Shown: positions 25,417 through 33,230 of the stretch, piece after piece | How the letters are laid out: each line of letters starts with the position of its first letter | How positions within the stretch are numbered: the first letter of the stretch is position 1 | NCBI GenBank assembly: GCA_026708265.1 | Contig: JAPOVI010000440.1 | Coordinates: 1 to 42,895 of the forward strand | Reading direction: 5' to 3' | From: Acidobacteriota bacterium | GTDB lineage: Bacteria > Acidobacteriota > Vicinamibacteria > Vicinamibacterales > UBA8438 | Length of the DNA: 42,895 nt | Notes under the pieces: generated by a model | Told to the model about the DNA's origin: nothing | The model's database searches: none | Seen by the model: only the letters and a program-made list of their open reading frames with translations | Translations under genes and position numbers: made by a program

Positions 25417-26883
25417 ATGCGGCTGAGCAGCAGCTCGATGGCTACGGCGGTGGTGGCGTGGCTCTGGATCGCCGGCATCGCGGCGGGCAGCACGGACTTC
25501 CGACTGATCGAGGCGATCCGCGATCGCGATCACGAGGCCGTGCGTACGCTGCTGTCGGAGGAGATCGACGTCAACGCCCGCGAAGGCGACGGCGCGACGG
25601 CCCTGCATTGGGCAGTCGTGCGGGACGACATGGACGTGGTCGTCGCGTTGCTCGAAGCCGGCGCCGACGCGGACGCCGCCAACGACTACGGCGTGACGCC
25701 GCTCACCCTTGCCTGCACCAACCGCAACGCGGCAGCGGTCGGGAAGCTCCTCGGTGCCGGCGCGAACCCCGACGCGGCGACGTCAATGGGCGAGACGCCG
25801 CTCATGACGTGCGCCCGGACCGGGGCCGCGGACGCGGTGGAGACGCTGCTCGACCACGGTGCGAGCGTCCACGCCCGTGAGAAGTCGCACGGGCAGACGG
25901 CGCTGATGTGGGCCGCGGCCCAGGAGAACCCGGCCGTCGTGCGCGTGCTGCTGGCGCACGGAGCCGATGCCGGCGCGCGTTCGGACAGCCATCTGCTGCC
26001 GGTGAGCCTTGGCGACGGCAATGCCTTCGAGCAGTACTTCATGGAGCCGCAGCGCGGGTCGACCCCGCTGCTCTTCGCGGCGCGGAACGGCCGCATCGGG
26101 AACGCACGCCTGCTGCTCGACGCGGGGGCCGACGTCAACGAGGCGGCGCCCAACGGGCAGTCGGCCCTCGTGATCGCCAGCTTCAGCGGGCAGGGGGAGC
26201 TGGCCGAGCTCCTTCTGGAGCGGGGCGCGAACCCCAACGATGCGGAGGCGGGGTACACGGCGCTGCACACCGCCGTATCGCGGGGCGACCTCGACCTGGT
26301 GCGGGCGCTGAGCGCCCACGGCGCCGACCCGAACGCCCGCCTCGAGCGAGGGAGCCGGCAGCAACGGAACCTGAACTGGTACGGCCTGTCCGGGGCGTTG
26401 GCCGGGGCGACGCCCTTCTGGCTGGCGGCCAAGTACGCCGAGGTCGAGATCATGGAGTTCCTGGCCGAGGTCGGCGCCGATCCGCTCCTGACCCCGTACA
26501 ACAACGGGATCACGCCGCTGATGGCTGCCGCCGGCGCCGGCTGGACCACGAGGTCCAGCAACCGTCGCGACCAGGGCATCGGCGTCGACGCGGCCCGGCT
26601 GCTGGTGCTGGCCGGCGAGCGTGCAACGTGGGAGGGCACCAAGCTGGCGCTCGAGCTCGGCAACGACGTCAACGCGATGGACTTCAACGGGAACACGGCG
26701 CTGCACGCCGCGGTACGGCTGGCGTACCCGACCGTCGTCGACCTCCTGGTCGATCACGGCGGCGATCTCGACCTCCAGAACAACAATGGGAGGTCCGCGC
26801 GCGATCTGATGTGCCGCGACGCGGCCGGCAAGCTCGTGCGCCCGCTCGCCGGCGGTCGCTCCTGTCCGGGTTCGGCGCCGTAG
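25417..26883 (+). CDS. Secreted ankyrin-repeat protein (copy B)
   Basis: This 488-residue protein starts at ATG 25417, directly behind GGGAGGAG; the frame is open upstream, but the next Met lacks such a site. A signal peptide (about 8-28) is followed by about ten ankyrin repeats (GATALHWAV, GVTPLTLAC, GETPLMTCA, GQTALMWAA, GNTALHAAV). Two insertions interrupt the array, at about 308-331 (QQRNLNWYGLSG) and near 400-430 (TTRSSNRRDQGIGV), matching those in the other two exported ankyrin proteins. It is third in the DUF1592-DUF1552-ankyrin set, 109 bases after DUF1552. It is likely periplasmic and its partner unknown. Confidence 0.88.
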   Translation: MRLSSSSMATAVVAWLWIAGIAAGSTDFRLIEAIRDRDHEAVRTLLSEEIDVNAREGDGATALHWAVVRDDMDVVVALLEAGADADAANDYGVTPLTLACTNRNAAAVGKLLGAGANPDAATSMGETPLMTCARTGAADAVETLLDHGASVHAREKSHGQTALMWAAAQENPAVVRVLLAHGADAGARSDSHLLPVSLGDGNAFEQYFMEPQRGSTPLLFAARNGRIGNARLLLDAGADVNEAAPNGQSALVIASFSGQGELAELLLERGANPNDAEAGYTALHTAVSRGDLDLVRALSAHGADPNARLERGSRQQRNLNWYGLSGALAGATPFWLAAKYAEVEIMEFLAEVGADPLLTPYNNGITPLMAAAGAGWTTRSSNRRDQGIGVDAARLLVLAGERATWEGTKLALELGNDVNAMDFNGNTALHAAVRLAYPTVVDLLVDHGGDLDLQNNNGRSARDLMCRDAAGKLVRPLAGGRSCPGSAP

Positions 26884-26934
26884 GGACCTTCCGCCTCGAG
26901 CCCGACCCTTTCCGGATCCGGGAGCGAGCTGCGC

Positions 26935-28332
26935 GTGCGCCGAACCAAGATCGTCGCTACCGTCGGACCGGCGAGCCGTAGCGCAGACACCCTGGACGAG
27001 TTGCTCGACGCCGGCGTCGACGTATTCCGCGTCAACTCCTCGCACGGCACGCGCGAAGACCGGCGCGCCATGGTCGAGCGCATCCGCGAACGGGCGGCGC
27101 GTGCCGGCCGCATCGTGGCCGTGCTGCAGGACCTGGCCGGTCCCAAGATCCGCATCGGACCCCTGGTCGATCCGGCCGGCGTAGCGTTGGAGGTTGGCGC
27201 GCGCCTCGAGATTGCGCTCGGAGACTTCGCCGGCGACGCCGCTCGGGTGTCCACCTCCTGCGCCCCGCTCGCCGCAGCGGTCCGCGGCGGGGAGGCGCTG
27301 CTGCTCGACGACGGGGCGATCGGGCTGCGCGTCATCGAGAGCGACGGCGCCCGGATCGTGACCGAGGTCGAGTTCGGCGGGCGGCTCACGGCCCGCAAGG
27401 GGATCAACGCCCCCGGCGTCGAATTGCCGCTGACGGCGTTGACGGACGCGGACATCGAAGAGATTGAGGCCGCGGTCGCGACGGAAGTCGACTTCGTCGG
27501 CGTCAGCTTCGTGCAGAGTGGTGACGATCTGCGGCTGGCGCGCGCCGCGGCACGCCGGTGCGGCGGCGGGCGGGTGGGGCTGGTGGCGAAGATCGAGCGG
27601 CCGGGCGCGGTCGATGGATTCGACGACATCCTGTCCGCGGCCGACGCGGTCATGGTGGCGCGCGGCGACCTCGGCCTGGAGATCCCCCTCGAGCACGTGC
27701 CGCGGGTGCAGAAGGACCTGACGCGGCGCGCCCGCGACGCCGGCGTTCCCCTCATCGTCGCCACGCAGGTGCTCGACACGATGCGGCATGCCCCGCGCCC
27801 GACGCGCGCGGAGGTGAGCGACGCCGCGAACGCGGTCGATGACGGCGTCGACGCCATCATGCTCGCCGGAGAGACTGCCGTCGGCGCGCATCCGGTGCTC
27901 GCGGCCAGCACCCTCGACGCCATCCTGCGGGACGCCGAGTCGGGGCAGCCGGAGCGTATCGTGCCCGGGGACATCGCGGATCGCCACGACCGGGCGCTCT
28001 GCGACGCCGCGGTGACGCTGGCCGCCACGGCGGGCGCCTGCGCCATCGTGGCGGTTACGCGAAGCGGGGCGACGGCGCGCCAGCTCGCGGCGCTCCGGCC
28101 GCCGATTCCGATCTACGCGGTTACGTCGGATGCGAGTGTCGCCCGCCAACTGACCCTCTGCCGGGGCGTCGCGCCGCTGGCCGTAGACGCCGGCGCCCTG
28201 GCCACGGCCGCTCTCAAGCCCGAGGTCGCCCGCCGCGGCCTCTTCCGGACCGGGGATGCGGTCGTCTTCGCGCGCGTCCACTCCGATCTGGGCGTCTCGG
28301 ACGCCAACTTCGTCGAGCTGCAGCGCTTCTGA
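26935..28332 (+). CDS. pyk: Pyruvate kinase
   Basis: This 465-residue protein starts at GTG 26935 behind GGGAG; the start MRRTKIVATVGPAS is standard for the family. It converts phosphoenolpyruvate and ADP to pyruvate and ATP in glycolysis, in the cytoplasm. Visible motifs are the substrate/potassium region RVNSSHG, DLAGPKIRIG, the signature VAKIERPGAVDG with the catalytic Lys, the metal-binding MVARGDLGLEIP, ATQVLDTM, PTRAEVSDAANAVDDG and IMLAGETAVGAHP, then the C-terminal domain. The length is typical. RVNSSHG in place of the common RxNFSHG is a mild difference. It follows the ankyrin gene by 51 bases, but a functional link with the redox cluster is not evident. Confidence 0.95.
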   Translation: MRRTKIVATVGPASRSADTLDELLDAGVDVFRVNSSHGTREDRRAMVERIRERAARAGRIVAVLQDLAGPKIRIGPLVDPAGVALEVGARLEIALGDFAGDAARVSTSCAPLAAAVRGGEALLLDDGAIGLRVIESDGARIVTEVEFGGRLTARKGINAPGVELPLTALTDADIEEIEAAVATEVDFVGVSFVQSGDDLRLARAAARRCGGGRVGLVAKIERPGAVDGFDDILSAADAVMVARGDLGLEIPLEHVPRVQKDLTRRARDAGVPLIVATQVLDTMRHAPRPTRAEVSDAANAVDDGVDAIMLAGETAVGAHPVLAASTLDAILRDAESGQPERIVPGDIADRHDRALCDAAVTLAATAGACAIVAVTRSGATARQLAALRPPIPIYAVTSDASVARQLTLCRGVAPLAVDAGALATAALKPEVARRGLFRTGDAVVFARVHSDLGVSDANFVELQRF

Positions 28333-28379
28333 CACCGGACGAGGCGCGAGGACGTGCCGTAAACGTGGGCAGCCTTGCG

Positions 28380-29018
28380 CTACGGATCGGTGTGCAGGGC
28401 GACCAGCCGCGCGCGCTCGGCGTCCGTGAGGGGCAGGAAGCCGGTCTCGTCGGGGGTTGCCGTGAGCGGCTGGCACGGGCCGCACATCAGGGTGTCCGGC
28501 AGATCGTTGTGGAGCAGGCCGAGCGCATGGCCGAGCTCGTGCGCGACCACATGCCGGGTGACCATCGCATCGTTGCGATCCGGAGCCCGCACTCGGCGGA
28601 TGACGACGAGGTAGCGAGGCGGGTCGACCCGCGGCAGCGGCCACGCGTACGACATGATGTCCTGCCGCGACAGAAGCAGCACGATGTCGGCCCCGAGACC
28701 GAGAATCTCCGCCGGCGCATCGGGTTCGGCTTCCCCACCCGGCAGGCGGACGGCACGCTGGGCCACGCCCCGGGCGTAGTTCTCGAGGGCGCGGGACACC
28801 GGCGACGCCACGACCACCCGCGTCGCGAGCCGCGTCGCGACGCCGAGCTCCGCCAGCCGCGCGTTCCAGAACGCGACGGCCTCGCGCGCCGGCTCCAGCC
28901 GATCGTCATCCGCCGCCGGGACCAGCAGGACGACCGACCGTTCCGCCGCCGCGGCGAAATCGGTGCCGGGCAACACCAGCGATCCCATCATCGCCACGAC
29001 CCCTGCGACGAGCCTCAC
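28380..29018 (-). CDS. Secreted metzincin-like zinc protease
   Basis: This 212-residue protein starts at GTG 29018 and has a signal peptide (about 1-25, ending FAAAA). The zinc site is HELGHALGLLH at 160-170, the full HExxHxxGxxH metzincin motif, followed by DTLMCGPCQ, where the Met could form the Met-turn. The domain before it (FWNARLAELGV) is like that of small matrixin/archaemetzincin-type proteins. It is likely an extracytoplasmic metalloprotease; the substrate is unknown. The gene is convergent with pyruvate kinase (47 bases apart), with no clear terminator between them. The start is not supported by a strong ribosome site. Confidence 0.78.
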   Translation of the reverse strand: MRLVAGVVAMMGSLVLPGTDFAAAAERSVVLLVPAADDDRLEPAREAVAFWNARLAELGVATRLATRVVVASPVSRALENYARGVAQRAVRLPGGEAEPDAPAEILGLGADIVLLLSRQDIMSYAWPLPRVDPPRYLVVIRRVRAPDRNDAMVTRHVVAHELGHALGLLHNDLPDTLMCGPCQPLTATPDETGFLPLTDAERARLVALHTDP

Positions 29019-29103
29019 GCCGCGATCTTGCGTCAGATTGCGCGTAGCGCCAAGTCCGGCGGAGGTGACGGCAGCGGCTCCGAGCCCGAGCCGGACCGGT
29101 CGG

Positions 29104-30162
29104 CTACGCGCCGGTCCGCCGGAGGATGATCCAGTGCGGGCACTTCGCCGTGTCCGCGTAGAGCCGCTCGCAGTCGTCGCACCGGACGCACTCCGTCATG
29201 TCGATGCGCGGACCCTGGATGGCGCCCCACTCGCAGGCCTTCTCGCAGATCTTGCACGTGTTGCACTCGGACCAGCGCTTGATGCGGAAGACGGTCAGCG
29301 TCGAGAGCAGCCCGAGGGCCGCGCCGACGGGGCAGAGGAAGCGGCAGTAGAGGTTGCGGACGAAGACGGTCGCCAGGAGCAGCAGCGCCAGTGCGGTCCA
29401 GAGGGCCGGGGTGCTGCGGAGGGTGAACATCCAGAACGGCTCGACGTAGCGATAGGCGGCGATGTCGGAGGTGGCGAGGAAATAGATCAGCGTGGCGCCG
29501 AGCAGGAAGTACTTGATCCGGGCGGCGCGGTGCTCGAGCCACGGCGGCACCTCGAGCCGGAGCCGGGCGGGGACGACGCGGTCGAGGAGCTGCGTCAGCG
29601 CGCCGTAGGCGCAGACCCGCCCGCAGTACAGGCGACCCCACAGGATCGTCGAGACCACCGTGAACCCCGCGAACAGGTACCACGCCAAGCTGTAGCGGAA
29701 GACGGGGAGGTTCCCCGTCGCGGCGCTGTAGATATTCACCACCGAGATGAGCTGGCTCTTGTAGAAGCCCAGGTAGGCCACCGCGGCCACGAGCGTCACG
29801 TACTTCAGCGGGACGCTCTTGCGGTGGAAGCTGACCAGGGCCAGTGTCGCGAACGCCGCGAAGAGCGCGAGGTCGGTGCCCTGATCCCGGAGCAGCGTGC
29901 CCCAGGTCTCGACCTCCTCCTCGTCCTCGAAGTTCCAGAGGTCGTCCGCCGGCGCCTCGCCGGCAGGCTGGACGGCGGCGGCGAAGCTCGACGCCATCGG
30001 TGGGCTGGATGTCGCCGCGCCGACGGGCCACGCGACCGCGCCGGCGAGCAGCAGGGCCACGAGGCCGCGCCGCAGAACGGAGCCGACGGCGAGAGGTTCG
30101 GTCGGGCCACCGGCCGGGCCAACCGGCGACGAGGACGGGTGCCGTGCGGCGCGCCGCGTCAC
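29104..30162 (-). CDS. NosR/polyferredoxin-like membrane Fe-S protein
   Basis: This 352-residue protein starts at GTG 30162, overlapping the TGA of the FMN-binding gene (GTGA). About six membrane segments carry the two Cys motifs of the 4Fe-4S membrane (NosR/NapH/YccM-like) family: GRLYCGRVCAYG and NLYCRFLCPVG. Two C-terminal ferredoxin clusters follow: C300, C303, C306, C310 and C325, C328, C331, C341. The second has nine residues before the last Cys, not the usual CP spacing. With the FMN-binding partner it mimics a NosR split in two, moving electrons across the membrane between quinol or flavin and a periplasmic acceptor. No nosZ is present in the window, so the acceptor is unknown. Confidence 0.82.
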   Translation of the reverse strand: MTRRAARHPSSSPVGPAGGPTEPLAVGSVLRRGLVALLLAGAVAWPVGAATSSPPMASSFAAAVQPAGEAPADDLWNFEDEEEVETWGTLLRDQGTDLALFAAFATLALVSFHRKSVPLKYVTLVAAVAYLGFYKSQLISVVNIYSAATGNLPVFRYSLAWYLFAGFTVVSTILWGRLYCGRVCAYGALTQLLDRVVPARLRLEVPPWLEHRAARIKYFLLGATLIYFLATSDIAAYRYVEPFWMFTLRSTPALWTALALLLLATVFVRNLYCRFLCPVGAALGLLSTLTVFRIKRWSECNTCKICEKACEWGAIQGPRIDMTECVRCDDCERLYADTAKCPHWIILRRTGA

Positions 30163-30716
30163 CGGGAGGCTCCGGGGGGCGTGAGGAAGGCCCGGGCGAT
30201 TCGCCGCGCGCTGTTCTTCACCGCCCGGGTGGCGCTGCCCACGGTCAGGGTGGCGGTGGCCACCGCGTCGACGTCACGTCCGAGGCGGAAGCGGTCGCGA
30301 ATGCTCTTCGCCTCGAACTGCGCGGCGTAGCCCGGCAAGTCGATGGAGAAGTAGCCGTACGGCTCGTGGTGGGTGCCGACGACGATCCCGGTGAGCACGC
30401 CGACCGGATCCATCCCGACCAGGATCTGGATGGGGCCGTCGTAGCCCCGCTCGAGCGGCTCGAGATCCGTGGTCAGGAACGCGTAGCCGACGATGCGCGG
30501 CTCGTCGGACCCCGGCTCGTCGGCGTAGACCTTGAAGTGCGGCGGGGAGCCCTCCTTCGGCGAGAACCCGTCCGCGTCGGGAAAGAGACGCGCAAGCTGC
30601 GCCCGACGCTGCGCATCGCGCGACTGGCCCGCCGCCAACGCCGCCGCACCCGCGGCGACGGCACCGGCCGTGACGGAGCCCGCAACCAGGATCGCCGTGA
30701 GGGTTCTGGTCTTCAT
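30159..30716 (-). CDS. FMN-binding domain protein (NosR/RnfG-like)
   Basis: This 185-residue protein starts at ATG 30716; an upstream in-frame start at 30740 would spoil the signal peptide. The signal is about 1-28. The body has the FMN_bind build, including VGYAFLTTDLEP, GYDGPIQILVGMD, GVLTGIVVGTHHEPYG and the DAVATATLTVGSATRAV segment, where covalent FMN on a Thr is expected (classical motif S/T-G-A-T-S/T, here T-A-T-L-T). It would sit on the periplasmic side and pass electrons to or from the Fe-S protein encoded by the overlapping next gene. A good promoter lies upstream. Flavin attachment normally needs ApbE, which is not in this window. Confidence 0.8.
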   Translation of the reverse strand: MKTRTLTAILVAGSVTAGAVAAGAAALAAGQSRDAQRRAQLARLFPDADGFSPKEGSPPHFKVYADEPGSDEPRIVGYAFLTTDLEPLERGYDGPIQILVGMDPVGVLTGIVVGTHHEPYGYFSIDLPGYAAQFEAKSIRDRFRLGRDVDAVATATLTVGSATRAVKNSARRIARAFLTPPGASR

Positions 30717-30772
30717 CGAATTGCCGCAGCCGCGCTGCACGCGGCAAAGCCGCCGCCGGAAGGTCGCTCGTG

Positions 30773-30801
30773 ATTATCGCGGGCGGGGCTCGCCGGGTCA
30801 A
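30773..30801 (-). promoter_or_regulatory. Sigma-70-like promoter of the FMN/Fe-S operon
   Basis: On the minus strand, TTGACC (30801-30796) and GATAAT (30778-30773) have the ideal 17-base spacer. Transcription would start near 30766, giving a leader of about 50 bases before ATG 30716. Confidence 0.6.
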
Positions 30802-30821
30802 CGCAGAGCCCGGCCGCGGTC

Positions 30822-30834
30822 GGTCATAATGACC
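30822..30834 (+). promoter_or_regulatory. Palindrome with possible -10 box for the secreted unknown gene
   Basis: GGTCATAATGACC is a perfect palindrome around one central base, and its CATAAT could serve as -10 for the gene at 30918. No good -35 is visible, so this may be an operator, a weak promoter or chance. It lies between the divergent FMN gene and gene 30918. Confidence 0.35.
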
Positions 30835-30917
30835 AGGAGTGGGGTGCGGTCGGCGGCCGCCGCGGCGAGCCTGGATCGGCCGGACGGGGGGTCGCGGACG
30901 GGGTGCGGGAGTTCACG

Positions 30918-31418
30918 ATGGCGAACGAGACACGGACTCGGGCGATCGGACTCGTCGGACTGGCTCTGCTCCTGGCGGCTGCGGCGTCCGCAGTGCCGGC
31001 CGGGGGCCTCGGGGCGGTGCCGGCGGCGGCGCAGAACCGGCTGGCGGGCGCGACCGCGGCCGACTGCACCTTCCCGGTGCTGGCCACCGGCACCTGGACG
31101 GAAGGGGAGGCGAGCGCCGAGACGACCACATCGAACCTGGCGTTCCGCTTCGAGGGGATCGACACCGAGGACGCCACCGCCGAAGCGGTCGGACCGTTCG
31201 GGGTCTCCCACATCATCACCCGGCTCAGCGGCCAGTATCTGCACTTCCTGCAGATGTTCCAGGCCGGGCCGCTCTACACGACGACCATCCTCAACCAGGA
31301 GACCGGCGACGGCACGTTCCTGGCCGTCCACACGCGCCACGAGTACACGCAAATCTCGCTGCCCGGATTCACCTCGCGCCCCGAGCAGTACTACGGGAAG
31401 TGCGAGCTGACCTGGTAG
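30918..31418 (+). CDS. Secreted protein of unknown function
   Basis: This protein has 166 residues from ATG 30918 with GGGAG seven bases upstream; a GTG at 30903 is possible but lies ahead of that ribosome site. A long signal peptide (about 9-39, ending AAAQ) is followed by a beta-rich domain of about 125 residues with Cys51 and a near-terminal Cys163, which could form a disulfide. I do not recognise a family. Downstream is a copy of the dispersed repeat and a convergent glycosyltransferase-like gene. Codon use fits the rest of the window. Confidence 0.7.
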   Translation: MANETRTRAIGLVGLALLLAAAASAVPAGGLGAVPAAAQNRLAGATAADCTFPVLATGTWTEGEASAETTTSNLAFRFEGIDTEDATAEAVGPFGVSHIITRLSGQYLHFLQMFQAGPLYTTTILNQETGDGTFLAVHTRHEYTQISLPGFTSRPEQYYGKCELTW

Positions 31419-31477
31419 CGGGCCTCGTACGACGCCGACTGGGCCGCAGAGGCCGCCATAGGAGAGATCTCGTGCCC

Positions 31478-31533
31478 GCGCAGACTCCTGGCGCGCCCGT
31501 GACTGCGATGAGTCTGCGCCGCAGAACCGGTGA
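31478..31533 (+). repeat. Dispersed intergenic repeat, copy 2 (halves swapped)
   Basis: GCGCAGACTC (31478-31487) and GAGTCTGCGC (31510-31519) form a perfect ten-base inverted repeat with a 22-base loop. The elements CTGGCGCGCCCGTGA and GAGTCTGCGCCGCAGAACC are the same motifs seen in copies 1 and 3, but in reverse order. It lies between two convergent genes and could act as a transcription-end hairpin. Confidence 0.6.
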
Positions 31534-31587
31534 CGCAAGAGTCTCCCTCGCGCTCAGCCTCCCCGCGTCCTCGCACGACGCAGCCTC

Positions 31588-33024
31588 CTAGGGAGGCTCC
31601 GGGAGACGCACCAACTCGTCGTCCCGCAGCGCGAAGCGGACCGCCACGTCCTCCTCGTGAGGGCGTACGAGCCCGGCGAGCCGCCAGTCGATCGGCGGAG
31701 GCTCGATCCAGACCGGCTGCCGGCGCCCCGTCCGGACCAGGACGGCGGTCTCGACCAGGGTGCCGAACACGGCGTCGAGATTGATCCGCCGCCCGCGGTC
31801 GTCGTCGAGGCGGATGACGCCCTCCGGCGGCAGCGTCGCGACCACCGGGGCGAGCCGATCCAGCACCCGGGTCGACAGGCGCGCCGAGTCGACCCACTCG
31901 TCGAGCCTGGCCCAGTGAATCGGCACCGCGATGGCGAGCGCGAACGCGCCGGCCAGCACCGCACGGCAGCGGGCCGCCCGTCCGCCGCCGTCCCAGAGGG
32001 CGGTGACGAGCGCGGCGCCGGCCAGGGACGCGCCGGCCGCCGGACCCACCGCGTAGAGGCTCGAGCGGACCGGCAGGAATACGGCGAGCGCGTAGCCGCC
32101 GAGCATCCAGACGAGTCCGAGAAGCACCCAGCGCCGCTGCTCCGCGGAGGGACGGGGCACGATCCAGGCGGCGGCGGCCAGGAGCAGGACGAACGAAGCG
32201 GCCAGCGTCGCGCCCCGGTCGAGGTACGAGAGGGCGTTCAGGATGACCGGCCCCGGGCTCAGCACGAAGCGATACGCAGCGGGTGCGTCGAGCGGAGTCA
32301 TCGCCCCCGCTGCCGTGCGGGCGGCGAGGTAGACGGCCAGCGACACGAACAGCGGCCAGGACGAGCGGAGCGCACGGCCGAGCTGGAAGCGTGCCGACGC
32401 CGTGCCCCCGACTCCCGACGCGTGCGCCTGCCACAGCCCGCCCCAGGCGAGCAGCACGAACGGCAGCAGCACCGCGTCCTCCTTCGACAGCATCGCGAGG
32501 AGCGCCCAGCCGGCCGCGGCCCGGGGCCGGTCCACGACGAACGACCGCGCGGCGAGCAGGGCGAACAGCGTCGCCAGCAGGGACGTGCGCCCGCTGATCC
32601 AGAGCAGCGACATGTCTACGCCGTGGAAGTTGAACGCCCAGAGTCCGGCCGCGAGGAGGGCGGCGCCGCGGGGCATCCCGAGCGCGAGGGCGAGGGCGCG
32701 CAGGGCGAGGGCGCCGGCGGCCAGAACGGCCAGGTTCGTGAGTCCGTACGCCAGGGGCTCGATCCCGAAGAGCCACCAGTCCGCCGCAAAGCTGAGGCGG
32801 ACCACCGGCCGGTAGAAGTCGGCGGTGCTCGTGAACAGCCCCAGGAGTTCGCCCGCGCTGGTCACCTGGTTCGCGGCGATCCAGGCGAAATCGTCCTTGA
32901 TGAAGCCGCGGCCGAGGCCCGGCAGATAGGTCAGCAGGAAGACGGCCGTGACCTCGACCGCCGCCCGCCACTCGGGCCAGACGCGGTCCTCGACGGCCTT
33001 CATCGCAATCTGGGTCCAGGACAT
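31588..33024 (-). CDS. Polytopic GT-C-like glycosyltransferase/membrane protein
   Basis: This protein has 478 residues from ATG 33024; in-frame GTG 33075 and ATG 33003 are alternatives, and none has a good ribosome site. About ten membrane segments are visible. After the first segment comes GFIKDDFAWI, an acidic D-D pair in the first outer loop like the catalytic DD/ED site of GT-C (ArnT/PMT-like) enzymes. FYRPVVRLSF and GVDMSLLWISGRTSLLATLFAL are typical of the O-mannosyltransferase-like proteins found in Acidobacteria. The C-terminal 80 residues form a soluble periplasmic tail. It would transfer a sugar from a lipid carrier outside the cytoplasm; donor and acceptor are unknown. Confidence 0.72.
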   Translation of the reverse strand: MSWTQIAMKAVEDRVWPEWRAAVEVTAVFLLTYLPGLGRGFIKDDFAWIAANQVTSAGELLGLFTSTADFYRPVVRLSFAADWWLFGIEPLAYGLTNLAVLAAGALALRALALALGMPRGAALLAAGLWAFNFHGVDMSLLWISGRTSLLATLFALLAARSFVVDRPRAAAGWALLAMLSKEDAVLLPFVLLAWGGLWQAHASGVGGTASARFQLGRALRSSWPLFVSLAVYLAARTAAGAMTPLDAPAAYRFVLSPGPVILNALSYLDRGATLAASFVLLLAAAAWIVPRPSAEQRRWVLLGLVWMLGGYALAVFLPVRSSLYAVGPAAGASLAGAALVTALWDGGGRAARCRAVLAGAFALAIAVPIHWARLDEWVDSARLSTRVLDRLAPVVATLPPEGVIRLDDDRGRRINLDAVFGTLVETAVLVRTGRRQPVWIEPPPIDWRLAGLVRPHEEDVAVRFALRDDELVRLPEPP

Positions 33025-33175
33025 GGGGGAGCGGCGGGGCGCTGGTCGATTGTCCCACAACGCCGCCGCCACCACCGGCGGAGGGGCCGTGCCTCCGCCT
33101 GCGGGTCACGGCGTGGGTTGCGGTGGCCGAGCCCCGTGGGGCTGCCATGGGAAGGCCGAAGACGGCGTACGCAGG

Positions 33176-33206
33176 AACCCCCGGGCCTGCGAGAGGCCCG
33201 GGGGTT
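33176..33206 (-). terminator. Strong hairpin after the DUF1592-DUF1552 operon (copy C)
   Basis: AACCCCCGGGCCT (33176-33188) and AGGCCCGGGGGTT (33194-33206) pair perfectly over 13 bases around a five-base loop. It lies 25 bases after the stop of the minus-strand DUF1552 gene. No T-run follows on either strand, so it may stop transcription only partly or protect the 3' end. Confidence 0.55.
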
Positions 33207-33230
33207 CGAAGGGGCCGCCGGAACGCCGGC

